Source of the DNA: Schauerella aestuarii
GTDB lineage: Bacteria > Pseudomonadota > Gammaproteobacteria > Burkholderiales > Burkholderiaceae_B
DNA: 64,000 nt
Reading direction: 5' to 3'
NCBI RefSeq assembly: GCF_009866805.1
Contig: NZ_SIZW01000043.1
Coordinates: 62,001-126,000 of the forward strand
Positions within the stretch are counted from its first letter, which is position 1, and the number at the start of each line of letters is the position of its first letter. Shown piece after piece: positions 24,538-33,647 of the stretch. The notes under the pieces were generated by a model that ran no database searches, had not been told where the DNA came from, and saw only the letters and a program-made list of their open reading frames with translations. Both the position numbers and the translations under genes were made by a program.

Positions 24538-25407
24538 ATGAGCCGTACCGTCCGCACCCTGCATCCCGCCCATCGCGATGATATCGGCGATCTCATCACG
24601 CGCCGTCCCTTGCCTGGCCCGCGTCTGGCGCAGTTGGATCCGTTTCTCTTTCTCAATCATCATGGCCCGATGCAGTATGGGCCGAACAATCAGGGGTTGC
24701 CTTTCGGTCCGCATCCGCATCGCGGTTTTGAAACCGTCACGTTCATTCTTGAGGGTGATCTGGCGCATCTCGATAGTGGTGGGCATGCCAGTGTGATTCA
24801 TGCCGGGGGCGTGCAATGGATGACGGCGGGGTCGGGCTTGATCCACGCCGAGGTGTCGCCTTCGTCGTTTAAGCGATCGGGTGGACCGTTGGAGATTTTG
24901 CAGTTGTGGGTGAATTTGCCGAGCCGCTTGAAGATGACCGCGCCGGCTTACACCGGGCTGCAGCGCGAAGATATCCCGGTCGTTACGCTTGATGATGGGC
25001 GGGTGACAGTGGATGTGATTGCGGGTGAGGTGTTTGGGGTTTCGGGGCCTGTGGCGTCGTTGACTGGTGTGACGATGACGACGGCAGCGCTGCGGGCGAG
25101 TGGCGAAGTTACCTTGCCGGCACCGGCGGGGCAGGCTGTGTTCATGTATGTGGTGTCGGGTGAGGTGTCGATTGGTGGTGCGGCGGTGGCACCTTGGCAA
25201 CTGGTTGAGCTGAATGATGATGGCAATGATGTGAAGGTTGCCGCAGTGACCGATGCTCGGCTGTTGTATGGGTATGCTGCGCCGCTTGCTGAGCCCGTGG
25301 TGGCGCAGGGGCCGTTTGTTATGAAGACGCGTGAGGAGATTGCTCAGGCGGCAAGGGATTATTACGATGGAAAATTTGGTGGGGTGCCGAATTTAAGTAT
25401 GGCTTAA
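24538..25407 (+). CDS. Pirin family protein
   Basis: 289 residues, bicupin. Start at the ATG at 24538 with AAGAGG upstream. The N-terminal cupin carries GPHPHRGFETVTFILEGDLAHLDS and the GGVQWMTAGSGLIHAE metal-site block; PHPHRGFE and H...E supply the iron ligands. The C-terminal part is PRVGAPADRLLxGG-like, ending in FVMKTREEIAQAARDYYDGKFG. Bacterial pirins are iron or nickel cupins, some with quercetinase activity. It is the last core gene before the AT-richer island. Confidence 0.92.
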   Translation: MSRTVRTLHPAHRDDIGDLITRRPLPGPRLAQLDPFLFLNHHGPMQYGPNNQGLPFGPHPHRGFETVTFILEGDLAHLDSGGHASVIHAGGVQWMTAGSGLIHAEVSPSSFKRSGGPLEILQLWVNLPSRLKMTAPAYTGLQREDIPVVTLDDGRVTVDVIAGEVFGVSGPVASLTGVTMTTAALRASGEVTLPAPAGQAVFMYVVSGEVSIGGAAVAPWQLVELNDDGNDVKVAAVTDARLLYGYAAPLAEPVVAQGPFVMKTREEIAQAARDYYDGKFGGVPNLSMA

Positions 25408-25728
25408 ATCAGCAAACTGAGCTTGGGAGTCGGTTTCGTCTCCAGCAATCCTTGATGCAAGCGTTGATCTGCTATTAGCTAACGTTTCGCTTATTTGAAA
25501 TAAATTAACGTACAGTCGCAGCAATTTCACCAATTTGAGATTGAATATTTTTACAGAATCTGGACTATACCGCGCCGGAGGATGCTGGGATACTTTGTTC
25601 AACGTGGTCTGACTTTTTCGCAGGTGAGGAAATAGGCGCTCCATTGATAATGTTCTTTGGCTAAAATTATCTATATCATGATGCTGATAATAAACCAGGC
25701 CTGACTCATTTGATCGCAAGAGCTTCAA
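25393..25728 (-). CDS. Possible small protein at the end of the DGQHR/HEPN operon
   Basis: A 111-codon frame whose TTG start overlaps the preceding gene's stop (TTGA), as in translational coupling. Otherwise the 320 bp to the pirin gene would be empty. The product is basic and leucine-rich with no recognised family; its end overlaps the 3' end of pirin by 15 bp, tail to tail. The weak start codon and lack of known relatives keep confidence low. Confidence 0.35.
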   Translation of the reverse strand: MKLLRSNESGLVYYQHHDIDNFSQRTLSMERLFPHLRKSQTTLNKVSQHPPARYSPDSVKIFNLKLVKLLRLYVNLFQISETLANSRSTLASRIAGDETDSQAQFADLSHT

Positions 25729-27479
25729 AAATTGTGCGACGCTTGAGCAAGCTTCAGCGAAACGGACGATTGTGATGTGGGAGGTTGTGGCATGCCTGTC
25801 GTGTGAGCGGAATAAAGATGCTCAACAATCAAAAACAAGCAGTATGTCAGTTTGGGCCAGCAATCAGCGCTGACCTCTATTGATGGATCATCTTCGGAAT
25901 TTCCTTGATGCACATTGGAGTTGCGAATCGAATAAATCAAATTTGCAAATTTAATCATAACCGCATTATCTGTGCGCTCTTCAAATCGACCACTCAACGA
26001 CTTAATATCTAACGGATCATGAGCCGCTAAAACGGTCCTAGGCACAATTTCGAACAATTTAACGATGGACGCCCTTTCTTTATATCTCCAAGAGAGCTGA
26101 TCCTGAAGCTTTAAATACAGCTCGTATTCTGCATATTCACCGCCGAAGGCCTCCTTAACTCCGTACATCCAACCAAAATAGTAGAGTCCCTCGATCACTC
26201 TATATATCTCAATAAACGAGTGCTTCCAATGACTCGCGGAAAGGGACAAGTATATGTTTTCGTATGGCGCGTTCGGAAGCTCCATTATACGTTTAGAGAC
26301 ATCAATTATCTCGACAGGAACGAAAGGTGATCGCGCAGTTTTAAATTTGGCCGCCAAATGGCAAAGAACTGCAAATGGCGATGAGACGGATGCTTGAGTG
26401 AGTTCGAATACACGAACATTCTCATACACCGACGTTGCATCTTCCACCGTACAAGAAAATGTATCCTTGACGTCAAGTAGATTATCAATTTCTTCTGGGT
26501 GAGACAGGAATTCCCGCGCAACATCAAGGTATTGCCCATGCGTGAATACGAAAGACAAGAAATGCGCAGCGTCAAAATCTACTTCATTGATCCCTATCTC
26601 TGTTAAAGCACTTAGAACAGGTCCAATTTCAAAATCATAGAAGTTTCTTAGCGATAGCGCCAAGAAATGGGTGCCCTCCCGCGTAAATTTAAAACAGATT
26701 CCTCCACCTGGACCAAATATCAACTCGTCTTTGCTCGGCGAAATACTCACTAGAGCTTTGCCCAGCAACTCCGGCATTGTCAAAATCACGGTCGCCTGAT
26801 GGACTTTTTTATCAGTGGCGATAGCAATTGGGCCAACGACAGCGCGACAAAGTTGTCGCAGATCAAGCACTTCAATGCTAGGCGTAGCGCTCTTGATGCG
26901 ATCAATCCCATACGCGGGGCTATCAGTGGAAAATTCTATGCAATGGTGCCCACCCACCTGCCACGTCAGCAAATCTATAAAGTTTGCGAAAGATGTAGTT
27001 TCTTCGATTCTCCATGCAAAGAAAGAGCCATGGAAACTGACCGTTTCATCAAAATTTATTATGGAACTATTATTCTCTATGTATATGCGCGCTTTAACGT
27101 CAGCCTTCGTAACGCTCTGCAGCAATGGAATATCAAGCTCCTTAACCAAAAAGAAGAAGAACGCATCGACATAATTGCAGGTCACCACTTCGCGCTCTTT
27201 GCAATACTCTTTCATCTTCTGCGTCAAGGCGTCGCTGCGATCCAATCGATATAGAACAACGTAACGGTCGTTATTTGCGCGCAGAGGAACCAATATGCCA
27301 CTATTACCTATAACAACCGGGCGGTCAGCATCAAAACTTAGGTGTGCAAGCAAACCGACCGCTTCAATTCGATCTGCTGACACTTCAGAGGTAACAAGTT
27401 TAGTATTTGATTCTGAAAATGCTAGTCGAGATAGCTTGCTCGTAGCAGCAGATATGTAGGAATCCCATTGAATACGCAT
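25725..27479 (-). CDS. Large protein with C-terminal HEPN-type motif, partner of DGQHR protein
   Basis: 584 residues from the ATG at 27479, one base after the stop of the upstream gene (TGATATG). The longer frame to 27686 overlaps the previous gene and is not needed. The first 450 residues match no family I know and look mixed alpha/beta. The C-terminus has helices around LIYSIRNSNVHQGNSE: Arg519-N-S-N-V-His524 is an RX4H motif as in HEPN ribonucleases, in the IRN-x-x-H context of HEPN domains. A long alpha segment (430-500) precedes it. A toxin-like RNase or nucleotide-binding effector is the best guess. Base composition is clearly AT-richer than flanking genes. Confidence 0.6.
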   Translation of the reverse strand: MRIQWDSYISAATSKLSRLAFSESNTKLVTSEVSADRIEAVGLLAHLSFDADRPVVIGNSGILVPLRANNDRYVVLYRLDRSDALTQKMKEYCKEREVVTCNYVDAFFFFLVKELDIPLLQSVTKADVKARIYIENNSSIINFDETVSFHGSFFAWRIEETTSFANFIDLLTWQVGGHHCIEFSTDSPAYGIDRIKSATPSIEVLDLRQLCRAVVGPIAIATDKKVHQATVILTMPELLGKALVSISPSKDELIFGPGGGICFKFTREGTHFLALSLRNFYDFEIGPVLSALTEIGINEVDFDAAHFLSFVFTHGQYLDVAREFLSHPEEIDNLLDVKDTFSCTVEDATSVYENVRVFELTQASVSSPFAVLCHLAAKFKTARSPFVPVEIIDVSKRIMELPNAPYENIYLSLSASHWKHSFIEIYRVIEGLYYFGWMYGVKEAFGGEYAEYELYLKLQDQLSWRYKERASIVKLFEIVPRTVLAAHDPLDIKSLSGRFEERTDNAVMIKFANLIYSIRNSNVHQGNSEDDPSIEVSADCWPKLTYCLFLIVEHLYSAHTTGMPQPPTSQSSVSLKLAQASHNF

Positions 27480-27480
27480 A

Positions 27481-28800
27481 TCAATATGCGTACCAGCAAG
27501 CTTTGAAATTTTGAAGAGCCTGCCCATCTTCAAAAAGAGCACCGAAAGCTTTTTCAAAATATTCTCGTTCGAAACGTCCAACCTGAGATGCTGCCACTCG
27601 ATGTGCCGTGACCCTCTCCTCCAAGTCCTCAAGACAGAGCACTTCCTCTTTCTCATTCGGTGTTTTGGCATTCTGAATCGAATCAATCAGAAGCTCAAGA
27701 TTGGTTTTTACTAATTCAAATTTTTTAGGTACTGCATCCCAATCGGTTTCTGTGCCAGGCTTGCCGAAGAGATATATTGCAAGCGCTGAGACGAAGCCCG
27801 CTTTTGGAGGGAATGCTCGGAAAACCTCTTTGCCGCTTGAGTACCGTTTCAACGTTTCACTAAGAACTGACTCTGCCTCGAAAGTGGAGAAAGCAAAGTT
27901 CAATTTACTAAGAAGCAAAATAGCTTCACTGAAGTACCGCATCACATCGACATGCGACGAAGACTCAATCATATCCAATCGGACAAAGTCCTGTGCGACG
28001 CGATCTTTAAGGTTAAGTTCCCGCTTTCTCGAAGAAAAGATTAGAAGCAGTTCTACGACGTCTTCAGATTCGTATTCGCTGGCTGAAAGTCTTGATCGAC
28101 GTCCGGAGTCTTTCGACAGAAATTTGATTGTGCCTGCAACTGTAGCCTCCACCTTTTCTAAAAGAGGTCTATAAATAGCCTCGAGCTGTCGAGCGATATC
28201 CCACGGAACCTGTCCCGTATTTAATACCAGCATTCTGTATATCAAATTGTTAGCGCTATCCGAGATCCAAAATTCGACACGCAAATCACTTACGCCAGCG
28301 AAACCAGATGCTCGCGAGGCCTCTAATATAGCGGTAGTTCGCTGCATACCATCAATGATCGATAACCTCGAAAGATCTACGCTTTCAACTAAGGCAAGCA
28401 TATTCTCCCTATCATTTAGTCCGCTGGTGTGCGAACCGTAATCATCCGAGTCGACCAGAACCCCGACCACCAAAGGTGGCAATGAGGCGCCTTTCGATAT
28501 ATCCGCTACCATCCTTTCACGAATTATTTTTGCCGTTTTTGTTTTAAGCGCCGCGCGTTGACCTGGGAGTCCACCTTGCTCATCCTCGTAAATTCTTTCC
28601 ACAAGCTTTATGTAGCTCTCAGCCGGCATATCAATTATTACTGAAGTACATCCATTTTCAGACTGAGCAATTTTATGAAACATCTTTAGCATCCGTATTT
28701 GAGTGAATATTATTTCAGCGCAACTATTAATGAACACAACAAAGGATCTTTCTGCATCTACAAAGGCGTTCGCTGGCAGCTTGATTTTAGGGGAAGGCAA
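27481..28800 (-). CDS. DGQHR/ParB-like domain protein (DndB/DUF262-like)
   Basis: 439 residues; TTG start at 28800, just inside an upstream stop codon, with no clear ribosome site. The N-terminal half has the layout of DGQHR proteins: RMVADISKGASLPPLVVGVL (substrate-facing loop), then LSIIDGMQRTTAILEA, where Asp150-Gly-Met-Gln-Arg154 replaces the usual DGQHR, then RMLVLNTGQVPWDIARQLE. The C-terminal half is helical. The fold is shared with ParB/Srx-like nucleases and with the GmrS/BrxU and DndB groups that sense or act on modified DNA. Coupled to the HEPN-motif gene. Function not established. Confidence 0.65.
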   Translation of the reverse strand: MPSPKIKLPANAFVDAERSFVVFINSCAEIIFTQIRMLKMFHKIAQSENGCTSVIIDMPAESYIKLVERIYEDEQGGLPGQRAALKTKTAKIIRERMVADISKGASLPPLVVGVLVDSDDYGSHTSGLNDRENMLALVESVDLSRLSIIDGMQRTTAILEASRASGFAGVSDLRVEFWISDSANNLIYRMLVLNTGQVPWDIARQLEAIYRPLLEKVEATVAGTIKFLSKDSGRRSRLSASEYESEDVVELLLIFSSRKRELNLKDRVAQDFVRLDMIESSSHVDVMRYFSEAILLLSKLNFAFSTFEAESVLSETLKRYSSGKEVFRAFPPKAGFVSALAIYLFGKPGTETDWDAVPKKFELVKTNLELLIDSIQNAKTPNEKEEVLCLEDLEERVTAHRVAASQVGRFEREYFEKAFGALFEDGQALQNFKACWYAY

Positions 28801-29157
28801 GATTTAGGCGTTCAAAATATTTAACCCCCTCGACTCAATCGCCGTGAGTGCCACACATGCGTACGCCGGAGCATGGGGAAAAAGGCTTGAGAAGACGTAC
28901 TTGATCGCCCCTTATTTTCCTAGATGTTTCTGATTAGCTCCTGTACGCCTAAACCTGCCTAACCGAGGGGTTAGTGATCGCGAACGCTCTATTAGCATAG
29001 AAGCAATCAGCGCGGCTGCTGTCGACGCAGTATTGATTGTTTATTCCATATAGCTAATTTTTAAGTATGCGAAATAGCGAGTGCAGGCATTCAATTGCAT
29101 CGCAGCGAATCCCCAAAGACACTTGTTGAATGCCGGATCGTCTTTATCCGATGTTGC
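28801..29157. other. Intergenic region between two defence modules
   Basis: 357 bp. It should hold the promoter of the DGQHR/HEPN operon; AT-rich tracts lie near 29035-29070. A small CTAACC/GGTTAG hairpin is at 28959-28974. No supported gene. Confidence 0.5.
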
Positions 29158-31188
29158 TTAGAGCCGCCTGCGCTTCCAGTCACGGGGAATCAACCCTCTG
29201 CCAGATGCCCGCGTCCAACGCTCCTTTGTCGCCGCTACATAGCGCTGGTCTTGCGGGAAGTATGCGTGCTCCAACAGGAGTACTTGAAGGTCGCTGCGCG
29301 CCGCAACCTCCTTGAAAAGGAAGTCAATGTGCTGGCGCATCGCCAAGTGATCCTCATCATCGTTTCCTATGGCGATTTCGTCGGGGCGCTCTTGATCCGC
29401 GCTGACGTCAAGCTCTTCATTGTCTTCATAGTCTCCGTCGTCCTCGTCGCGCATCTTCTCTACCTGGTTCGGGAAGTACGGTCGACTCAGTTGATCGATC
29501 ACGATTACACCGGGAACTGGTCGGCGTTCCTTCTCAAAGTGCCTCTGTAGTCCAAAGGCCAGCGCCACATGGACGGCAAGCCAGTTTTGGTCGGAACCAA
29601 GGTCGGCCATTGAAAGAACTGCACTTTCGGGACCGGCCTCGATGACGTTCACCTGGGGCTCTCGTGCCGAAAAGACTAGCTCCGCCTCGACGCAAGGCTC
29701 GACCTTGGGAAGATTAGAGAATGCCTCAGAGGCGAACCTCGAAACTTCTTCCTCGGCCCGGCGCATGCGAATTCTTCGGTTGTCTGCGTCCACGAAGCTC
29801 TCAAGTTCGGCAATTTCCGCTTGTTGCCTTGCCAGGTTTTTTGCGGGTCGGAGGAGTTGGTCTTCGATCGTCTCCAAGAAGTAGGACGCCTTGCCTCGGA
29901 AGTAGGCATGCATTTGGGCGAGATCAGTGAAATGCTTAGCCTCTGAGATTTGACTCAGAATGGAGACAATACCTGCATCGATCTCCCTGAGCAGGCCGCT
30001 CAGGTCCTCCGCGCGTTGGCTCAATTGCTCGGTCGCCGCTTCGATTTGTGGCCGTAGTCTCCCGACCGCACTTGTCTCAGAACGAATGGTCTCCAGCGAA
30101 CGCTTCATCGCAAGTGCGACCTGAGCGCCGGTCTCTGTGTGGGATTCGCAAACCGGGCAGGTGGTCGGAACTTCAAGCAGTTGGAGATGCTCGGCGATGC
30201 GTAGCTTATCGTGCTGGCTGGTGACCGCTGATTCGTAGTCCCGCGACTCCTGCGCAGTCACGGACATTGCTCGCAGCTTCCGCTTGGTTTGATTCAACTC
30301 CATCAAAGTCGTTTGGCGTTGATCTTGCAGCCTATCGAGTTGGTCAACGTTCGGGTATTGCAGCGCATGCTTGGATGGAGAAATGGCGGCACGTAGCATA
30401 TCGAGGAGGAACGTCTCGTCTGCCGCACCTGGTGTGCCTTCGACTAGGCCAAGCTGCTGCGCCTCGTTCAGCAGTACCCGAGATCGCTGCTTGATAAGGC
30501 TGTCCTTCGTAAGACGGGCCTCTTCGCGCAAGATGTCAATTTCCAAGACTCTGCGAGCTTGTCGCAGGCGTCTTTCTGCTGCCGCCGTCGACTCCGTCAC
30601 GACACCCAAGAAATATGGCATCGTAGAAATGATGAGAGGGGCCTTGCGATTGTCATCAAGCCCGTGCAGCAGCACCGTCTCGCTATCGATTACCTCCTTG
30701 GTGACAAAGATATATGGTGTGAACTGGCGAACTGTTGGTCTATATCGTGATTCCCGTTCAGGCAACGCGTTATCTGCTGTCGATTCTCCATCGATTCCGA
30801 ATACCTGACCCAGTCTGGCCTTACTGGCTTCAACTGTTCCTCGGCCTTCGAATTGTTCGACGGTGCGTGGGGTACTCAGGTTGCGGCCGGTCGTCACAAA
30901 CATATAGGCATTTGGCGCCTTTCCGACGAGAGGAACCTGGCGGCACGAGATCATCTCGTCCTGCCCTTTGACCCACTTTACCCCTACAGCCACGCAGCGC
31001 CGGCGGACGTAGACGGGCAACTGACACTTGGAGGAACCCAGGCAATAGTCCAGCGCCTTGATGACCGCAGACTTGCCCGTGCCCGAAGCCCCAGTGATGA
31101 CGTTCACGCGGCCGGGGTCCAAGTCGATGATACGGAATGCTCCTTCTTCACCGATAAAAAAGATGCTTGCGATGTTCCACCGCGTCAT
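29158..31188 (-). CDS. ABC-3C system ATPase, DUF3732, SMC/Rad50-like
   Basis: 676 residues from the ATG at 31188, overlapping the previous stop by ATGA. Walker A GASGTGKS at 33-40, long coiled-coil arms (about 200-500) with a Rad50-like zinc-hook motif CPVC at 344-347, and Walker B VIVIDQ near 561-566 followed by LSRPYFP, the DUF3732 signature (DQPxxxYFP). An acidic insert ([14 protein letters not shown]) follows. DUF3732 ATPases are the ABC component of ABC three-component conflict systems, in which the ATPase probably senses foreign or damaged nucleic acid and licenses an effector. Third gene of a coupled trio. Confidence 0.88.
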   Translation of the reverse strand: MTRWNIASIFFIGEEGAFRIIDLDPGRVNVITGASGTGKSAVIKALDYCLGSSKCQLPVYVRRRCVAVGVKWVKGQDEMISCRQVPLVGKAPNAYMFVTTGRNLSTPRTVEQFEGRGTVEASKARLGQVFGIDGESTADNALPERESRYRPTVRQFTPYIFVTKEVIDSETVLLHGLDDNRKAPLIISTMPYFLGVVTESTAAAERRLRQARRVLEIDILREEARLTKDSLIKQRSRVLLNEAQQLGLVEGTPGAADETFLLDMLRAAISPSKHALQYPNVDQLDRLQDQRQTTLMELNQTKRKLRAMSVTAQESRDYESAVTSQHDKLRIAEHLQLLEVPTTCPVCESHTETGAQVALAMKRSLETIRSETSAVGRLRPQIEAATEQLSQRAEDLSGLLREIDAGIVSILSQISEAKHFTDLAQMHAYFRGKASYFLETIEDQLLRPAKNLARQQAEIAELESFVDADNRRIRMRRAEEEVSRFASEAFSNLPKVEPCVEAELVFSAREPQVNVIEAGPESAVLSMADLGSDQNWLAVHVALAFGLQRHFEKERRPVPGVIVIDQLSRPYFPNQVEKMRDEDDGDYEDNEELDVSADQERPDEIAIGNDDEDHLAMRQHIDFLFKEVAARSDLQVLLLEHAYFPQDQRYVAATKERWTRASGRGLIPRDWKRRRL

Positions 31189-31667
31189 ACCGAAACTCCT
31201 AGTGCTTCCAGAACTGCTCTGGGGGAACCCATTGCGGCGGCCCAAGTGCCAAACAGCCGGGCGCGTTTGAGGACTGGGCCCGCAACGCTGCCCGTCACCG
31301 ATGCGGGGAATTTCTTCAAGGAGGATTGCAGATCGCCATCTCGGGTCAGACGCAGGGTTCCTGCCACGCAGCCGAACCTGATTGCAGCCGTGGTGATCTC
31401 CAGCGTCAAGTTGACCTTCTTGGCGAGCTCGGTCATCACTTTCGGATTTCGATTCAGCCAGACGACAAGGCCGGTGTCTTTGTTGCAGTTCTGAAACGTG
31501 GGAGCTAGGTCCTCTGAGATTGCGATGGGCATTACCAGGTAGATCAGCGCAGCCGATGGAGGTTGCTCAGCCGGTTGCGCCTGTTGATAGGCAAGGCAAA
31601 ACTGGGCGAACACGACGCAGCAAAAGGCGGGGTTGGTCTCCGCGAAAACGTCACGGGCGATCGTCAT
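31185..31667 (-). CDS. ABC-3C system middle component
   Basis: 160 residues, joined to both neighbours by ATGA overlaps. The N-terminal block [22 protein letters not shown], then [16 protein letters not shown] and a C-terminal basic [10 protein letters not shown] region match the three-component ABC middle-component type: an asparagine-proline near the start and an aliphatic-L-x-x-P-i motif. The role is thought to be a bridge between ATPase and effector. Assignment rests on gene order and this pattern. Confidence 0.75.
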   Translation of the reverse strand: MTIARDVFAETNPAFCCVVFAQFCLAYQQAQPAEQPPSAALIYLVMPIAISEDLAPTFQNCNKDTGLVVWLNRNPKVMTELAKKVNLTLEITTAAIRFGCVAGTLRLTRDGDLQSSLKKFPASVTGSVAGPVLKRARLFGTWAAAMGSPRAVLEALGVSV

Positions 31668-32938
31668 GTCTTTTTCTCGGTGAGCAGTAATCTGTAGTCG
31701 GGGTGCCAGCCGACCTCCTCTTCCACGGCCAGGACTTGGTAGCTTCCTCGTACGTAGTAGGACGTGTTCCAGTTACGCGCGAAAGGTGGTATTTGTGCGT
31801 GTGCCTGGTTGTACGACCATCTGAATATCTCCAGACCAGAGGCACGCTTTGCTTCCTCCGTAGCGGTAACATGCGTCTCCACCACCACGCGGTGTTTGTC
31901 CCCCCAAGCCTCGACGAGGAGTCGGTCGTAGAGGTGGACGCGCACTGCCATGTCTACACGCTCACTAATCCATTTGTGGCGCTGAGACCGAGCTCGCCAC
32001 TCCTCGCGCTCCGCCGCTTGCATCTCTACTTTGGTTGCTCCCACTAAATGAAGTTGCTGAGAGATCATGGAGGGAGGGGTGTGGTCCCCAGGCGGCGTGA
32101 CGAACTGAAAGTCGGCGAGGAGATCGTCGCGCTCTAACTCCGATGCAATCTCCGCTACCTTCTGCTGAACCTCAAGCATCGAAATGGCCCGATCTCTCTT
32201 GTCGCAAAACGAGTAGATGACTTGAAGATCCCACCATTCCATAAGCTTTTCGGTGATGGCCTTTCGCCGGTCCGGAGGAAAGTTCTTCAGCTCCTTCGCT
32301 ATATCCTCCGGGATCTCATTGATATTACTGACTTCGGATTGAACCGTGATTCTGGAAAGGAACTTCGCCCGAACGATGTCGCTGAGCTTTAGATACGCAG
32401 CGCAGCTGGAGACGCGGTCCGCGTGCGGAAGAGGTTGTTTCCCCACCAGCTTACCCGCCTGATGTTCGTTTACGACTCGCTGGGCCTCGTCTTGGAGAAG
32501 AATTAGAAGGCACGTGCGAGACGACAGATCGTCTAGAAGGACTGTGAGCGGGCTGCCTATGGGAAGTGGGGCCACTGTCACAAGTTGAAAACGGGTGTCG
32601 TCCAATTTCACAACTGGGAATACATCTATCCACGCTTTCAGCGTCTTCCATAGGGCAGCGGAACTAAGTGTCACGGGCGCCGGTTTTTTGCTCAGGGAGT
32701 GCTTAAGCTGAGATAGAAGTGATTGCCCATTCGTGAAAATCTCCACGTCATCGAGACGCTCGAGACACACGGCAGCGTCATCATGGGATGCTCTGACTAA
32801 GGACAGAAGTCCGTACAGCGATTGGTAATAGAATCCCAACGCCGCATTGACGGCGGAGTGACCTCCATCGTCGGCGTATGCTGCAGAACTCAAATTGCTC
32901 CTCCTATTCCCCTGCTCTGCACTGCGGCAGTCCGTCAT
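31664..32938 (-). CDS. ABC-3C system effector, restriction-fold nuclease candidate
   Basis: 424 residues from the ATG at 32938; a TTG at 32965 is the alternative. The N-terminus has FYYQSLYGLLSLVR and CLERLDDVEIF followed by LLSQLKHS. Glu60, Asp64 and Gln77-Leu-Lys79 form the E...D...QxK pattern of PD-(D/E)xK nucleases of the Cap4/DUF4297 type. The remainder, through the ILVEAWGDKHRVVVETHVTA-like end, is the partner-binding region typical of ABC-3C effectors. First gene of the operon, ATGA overlap with the middle component. Likely cuts DNA when the ATPase is triggered. Confidence 0.7.
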   Translation of the reverse strand: MTDCRSAEQGNRRSNLSSAAYADDGGHSAVNAALGFYYQSLYGLLSLVRASHDDAAVCLERLDDVEIFTNGQSLLSQLKHSLSKKPAPVTLSSAALWKTLKAWIDVFPVVKLDDTRFQLVTVAPLPIGSPLTVLLDDLSSRTCLLILLQDEAQRVVNEHQAGKLVGKQPLPHADRVSSCAAYLKLSDIVRAKFLSRITVQSEVSNINEIPEDIAKELKNFPPDRRKAITEKLMEWWDLQVIYSFCDKRDRAISMLEVQQKVAEIASELERDDLLADFQFVTPPGDHTPPSMISQQLHLVGATKVEMQAAEREEWRARSQRHKWISERVDMAVRVHLYDRLLVEAWGDKHRVVVETHVTATEEAKRASGLEIFRWSYNQAHAQIPPFARNWNTSYYVRGSYQVLAVEEEVGWHPDYRLLLTEKKT

Positions 32939-33647
32939 GCTCTGTGACCGTAATGGTCGGCCCAAGCGCTAAGTGCTACAAATTGTAGCAACATCTTGGC
33001 TGCACCGCCACCGTGTCTTAATTGGCATCCCAGTTGGAGGGCATGCAAGGGTCTGAATGGCAGTCTTGGAAATAGCTAGGAAACGGATATCTGGCCGATG
33101 ATGGCGTGCAAGGGTATTGGAAGTCTTCGCTGCGGTGGTGGATATCGAACAATGAGAGGCTCGGTTCGATGGTAAGTTGTTTTCGATGCGAATCGCATGG
33201 GCTCGTGTGTCGCCGTAAAGCTTATGCCGTGGCTGCCTCAGTAATTTCTCACATCTACAGTGCTCTATGCCCGCAGTCAGCCTGAATTAGTCGGTCAGGC
33301 AGGTGCTGCGACGGGCAGTTCGTGGCCTAAATCAGCCGATCGCGAATGATTATGCAGACCAGCGATTCTTCCCTCGGTTCGAGGCGGGCGACTCGATCTT
33401 TTTCGCTTCGATCTTCCACCGCATGCGTAAAGTCGTTCGGCAGATGGCAAAAAGTTGGCGTGACCTCGCCTTAAGCGAGGTGGCTTAGGGGTATGAAGTA
33501 GATACTTGAAAGTCGCGTCTTGTTTGCCGCGCCGCGCCACGACTACGACTGCCTAAACGTCCTCGACTAAGAAGCCCTACACGACTTCGTCGCTTGGATA
33601 TCTTCGCATGGTCGCCGCACTACCAATCCGATTCAGTGGTCAGGCAT
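32939..33647. other. 709-bp intergenic edge of the island
   Basis: It must contain the ABC-3C promoter near 32945-33010. Short frames on both strands (33295-33540 minus, 33303-33488 plus) have no recognisable motif and are not called. A palindrome lies at 33463-33481. No tRNA, integrase or clear transposase remnant is visible. Confidence 0.55.
33463..33481. repeat. Perfect 7-bp inverted repeat at island edge
   Basis: ACCTCGC-CTTAA-GCGAGGT: perfect arms around a 5-bp centre. It has no T-run and could be a protein site, a recombination mark or part of a terminator. Function unknown. Confidence 0.5.

Noticed and set aside
27482-27686. N-terminal extension of the HEPN-motif protein
   Set aside because: It lies inside the end of the upstream DGQHR gene; the ATG at 27479 next to that gene's stop is preferred.
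28959-28974. Small hairpin CTAACC/GGTTAG as a terminator
   Set aside because: Six-bp stem without a T-run and not just after any stop codon.
33550-33647. Apparent transposase-like peptide on the plus strand (EALHDFVAWISSHG)
   Set aside because: The frame starts after a stop, is only about 30 codons and runs into the antisense of the epimerase gene; no family match can be justified.
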